From: DATAEK01 sp036258055
GTDB taxonomy: Bacteria > Acidobacteriota > Vicinamibacteria > Vicinamibacterales > 2-12-FULL-66-21
Assembly (NCBI GenBank): GCA_036258055.1
Contig: DATAEK010000304.1
Span: forward strand, 1-6,861
Direction of reading: 5' to 3'
DNA length: 6,861 nt
The translations under genes and the position numbers were made by a program. This document shows, piece after piece, positions 5,591 through 6,861 of this stretch. Positions within the stretch are counted from its first letter, which is position 1. Each line of letters opens with the position of its first letter. Under the pieces are notes generated by a model. The model had not been told where the DNA came from. It saw nothing but the letters and a program-made list of their open reading frames with translations, and did no database searches.

Positions 5591-6565
5591 ATGAAAACAT
5601 TCCTCGTCGCGGGTGTCATGACGCTGATGGCATCCCAGGCGTTCGCGCAAACGCCTGATTCGATCGCGCAGTCCAGTGGCTCATCCGCCACCGTCGAGGC
5701 CGGTCTGGCAACACCGACCGGGCACGACGTGAGCGCGGGCGTGGCCAGCTATACGTATCGCGAGCCTGGCGACCAGGCCATCTCGATCCACGGCGCCAAG
5801 TTCGTGTTCGATTACACCGGCACGCTGTCGCTCAACAAGGGGCGTCACTGGTTCGCCCAGGCGGACGTGCGCGGCACGGTCGGAAACACCGCCTACGACG
5901 GCTGGTGCTATTCCTTCGTGATCACGCCGGACAGCGCGTCGCCGAACGGCTATGCGCTCGATGTGGGTACGGCGTCGCCGTGCAACGAGACCGGCGACGA
6001 GGACTGGTATGTCGAAGGCCGCGCCCTCGCCGGCAAGGACCTGATCGGTCAGCAATGGGGATGGTCGCCGTATACCGGCCTCGGTCTGCGTCATTTGTCG
6101 AACGGCACGAGCGGCGTGCCGGGATATCGCACCGACGATTATCTCTACCTGCCTCTCGGTCTGACGGCGCGCACCAATGTCGGTTCGCATGCGGCGCCGG
6201 CGCTGAGCCTCAACGTGGAATACGATCTCCTGCTCCACGGCTGGCAACACACTCGCGATTCGGACTTGGGCGGTGGGTTTGTTCCGGCGACGCCAACGGC
6301 GCCTGCGTTTACCGTCGATGGCTTTACGGATATCTCGTTCTCCCAGTCTGGCGGATGGGCGCTGCGTGCCAGTGCGAAGATTCCGATGACGAGGCACTGG
6401 TCGGTGGAACCGTACTACGTGGGCTGGCACGTCAGCGCCTCGCCGGTGAATTCTGAAACCGCGACGTTCACGGTCAACAATGTGACCGCACCGGAGCAGC
6501 TTGGCGCCTACGAACCGGTCAACGTCACGAGCGAGTTTGGCGTCAGGCTGGGTGTCCATTTCTGA
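5591..6565 (+). CDS. Secreted outer-membrane beta-barrel-type protein of unknown function
   Basis: The product has 324 residues from the ATG at 5591. This start is chosen because it opens directly on a signal peptide: MKTF, a hydrophobic core LVAGVMTLMA, then an AFA-Q cleavage site after residue 19. A TTG further upstream (5543) would bury the signal. The mature part alternates aromatic and polar residues in strand-like blocks, with turns rich in Gly, Asn and Asp. Examples are FVFDYTGTLSL, HWFAQADVRGTV, YTGLGLRHL, YLYLPLGLTART, SLNVEYDLLLHGW, WALRASAKI and HWSVEPYYVGW. It ends in FGVRLGVHF with a C-terminal Phe, the usual barrel-assembly signature. C106 and C131 lie in one apparent external loop (W-C-Y ... 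S-P-C-N) and may form a disulfide. Related hypothetical barrel proteins with a 'DYLYLP-GL' block occur in Gram-negatives, but no substrate is known. It sits convergent to a dehydrogenase gene. Confidence 0.82.
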   Translation: MKTFLVAGVMTLMASQAFAQTPDSIAQSSGSSATVEAGLATPTGHDVSAGVASYTYREPGDQAISIHGAKFVFDYTGTLSLNKGRHWFAQADVRGTVGNTAYDGWCYSFVITPDSASPNGYALDVGTASPCNETGDEDWYVEGRALAGKDLIGQQWGWSPYTGLGLRHLSNGTSGVPGYRTDDYLYLPLGLTARTNVGSHAAPALSLNVEYDLLLHGWQHTRDSDLGGGFVPATPTAPAFTVDGFTDISFSQSGGWALRASAKIPMTRHWSVEPYYVGWHVSASPVNSETATFTVNNVTAPEQLGAYEPVNVTSEFGVRLGVHF

Positions 6566-6577
6566 GGGATCCTGCGC

Positions 6578-6721
6578 TCACGCGATTGACGCGGCCTCGC
6601 CATGGGCGTGGTAGCCGAGGCTTCGAAGTTCTCGGATCATCTTCCGCACCCGTGCTTTCTTCGCGCTTCGCTGACGGGACGAAGACCAATTCTCGACGGC
6701 GTCACCGTCAGAGCGTCTTGA
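6578..6721 (-). other. Basic open fragment, possibly the tail of a decayed gene
   Basis: A 47-codon frame runs between two stops on the minus strand and ends in RVRKMIRELRSLGYHAHGE...ASIA. Its basic, helix-like composition recalls C-termini of transposases or other DNA-binding proteins. There is no good start codon or ribosome binding site, and its upstream part overlaps the end of the dehydrogenase in another frame. I do not recognise the family. It could be a remnant or simply an open frame in GC-rich DNA. Confidence 0.2.
6594..6621. terminator. Weak hairpin between convergent genes
   Basis: GCCTCG (6594-6599) pairs with CGAGGC (6616-6621) across a 16-base loop, between the stop of the barrel gene and the stop of the minus-strand dehydrogenase. 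A shared terminator is expected in this position, but the stem is short and no T-run follows on either strand. Confidence 0.25.
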
Positions 6722-6861
6722 TCAACCCTCCGTCGATGACGAAGTCTGCTCCTGTGATATTGCCTGAACGATCGCTGGCCAGGAACAGCACGAGGTCAGC
6801 CACTTCATCGGGACGGGTGAAGCGCCCTGTTGCGAACCCACCCTGCGATGCGACGATCTGC
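6708..6861 (-). CDS. Short-chain dehydrogenase/reductase (SDR), C-terminal fragment
   Basis: The minus strand is open from the window edge to a TGA at 6708-6710, giving the last 50 residues; the N-terminal Rossmann part and the catalytic Tyr-Lys are outside the window. The sequence shows the standard end of classical SDRs: GRFTRPDEVADLVLFLASD, then SGNITGADFVIDGGLIKTL. These match the family's GR-x-x-x-P-x-E-(I/V)-A and FLASD-x-x-x-x-ITG-x-x-x-x-(V/I)DGG blocks that close the NAD(P)-binding fold. The enzyme is a cytoplasmic NAD(P)-dependent oxidoreductase; the substrate cannot be told from this end. It converges with the barrel gene and is probably unrelated to it. Confidence 0.92.
   Translation of the reverse strand, partial: QIVASQGGFATGRFTRPDEVADLVLFLASDRSGNITGADFVIDGGLIKTL

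Noticed and set aside
1..6861. CRISPR array, prophage genes, toxin-antitoxin or defence cluster
   Set aside because: I looked for regularly spaced repeats, recombinases, nucleases and paired small genes and found none that can be supported.

Overview
The window looks like a chromosomal stretch of a high-GC Acidobacteriota genome. The best taxonomic marker is the pair at 2312-5319: a PadR-type repressor overlapping by 4 bases a duplicated orphan FtsX/MacB-like permease of the ADOP (Acidobacterial duplicated orphan permease) type. The phylum call is an inference from family knowledge; no rRNA is present.

Layout. (1) 1-1505: the C-terminal end of a molybdopterin oxidoreductase of the nitrate reductase/formate dehydrogenase superfamily. 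It is translationally coupled (ATGA overlap) to a gene for a cytosolic-looking protein with a ferritin-like helical N-terminus and two C-x-x-C-H motifs. (2) 1506-2311: about 800 bases without a protein gene. This holds a short tandem repeat (ACTGTCCCT twice), a class II tRNA-Ser-like gene with a 6-nt anticodon loop and a shortened acceptor stem, and a palindrome-rich element. A second, better-preserved copy of the tRNA 3' end closes that element 112 bases downstream. (3) 2312-5319: the padR-ADOP operon, preceded by a perfect dyad (GTTTGT-AGA-ACAAAC) that abuts the padR start codon. A perfect 24-bp palindrome lies inside the permease gene. (4) 5591-6565: a secreted outer-membrane beta-barrel-type protein with a clear signal peptide. 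(5) 6578-6861, minus strand: the C-terminus of a short-chain dehydrogenase, convergent with the barrel gene, followed by a basic open fragment that may be a gene remnant.

How the parts work together. The molybdoenzyme and the ferritin-like/CxxCH protein form one transcription unit, so the second protein is a candidate accessory or electron-transfer partner. The PadR protein probably represses its own operon with the permease, as is usual for padR-linked transporter genes. The barrel protein and the dehydrogenase appear to be independent units. No new multi-gene defence or mobile system is visible. The points most worth checking are the abnormal tRNA with its duplicated tail, the CxxCH protein, and the two precise palindromes.
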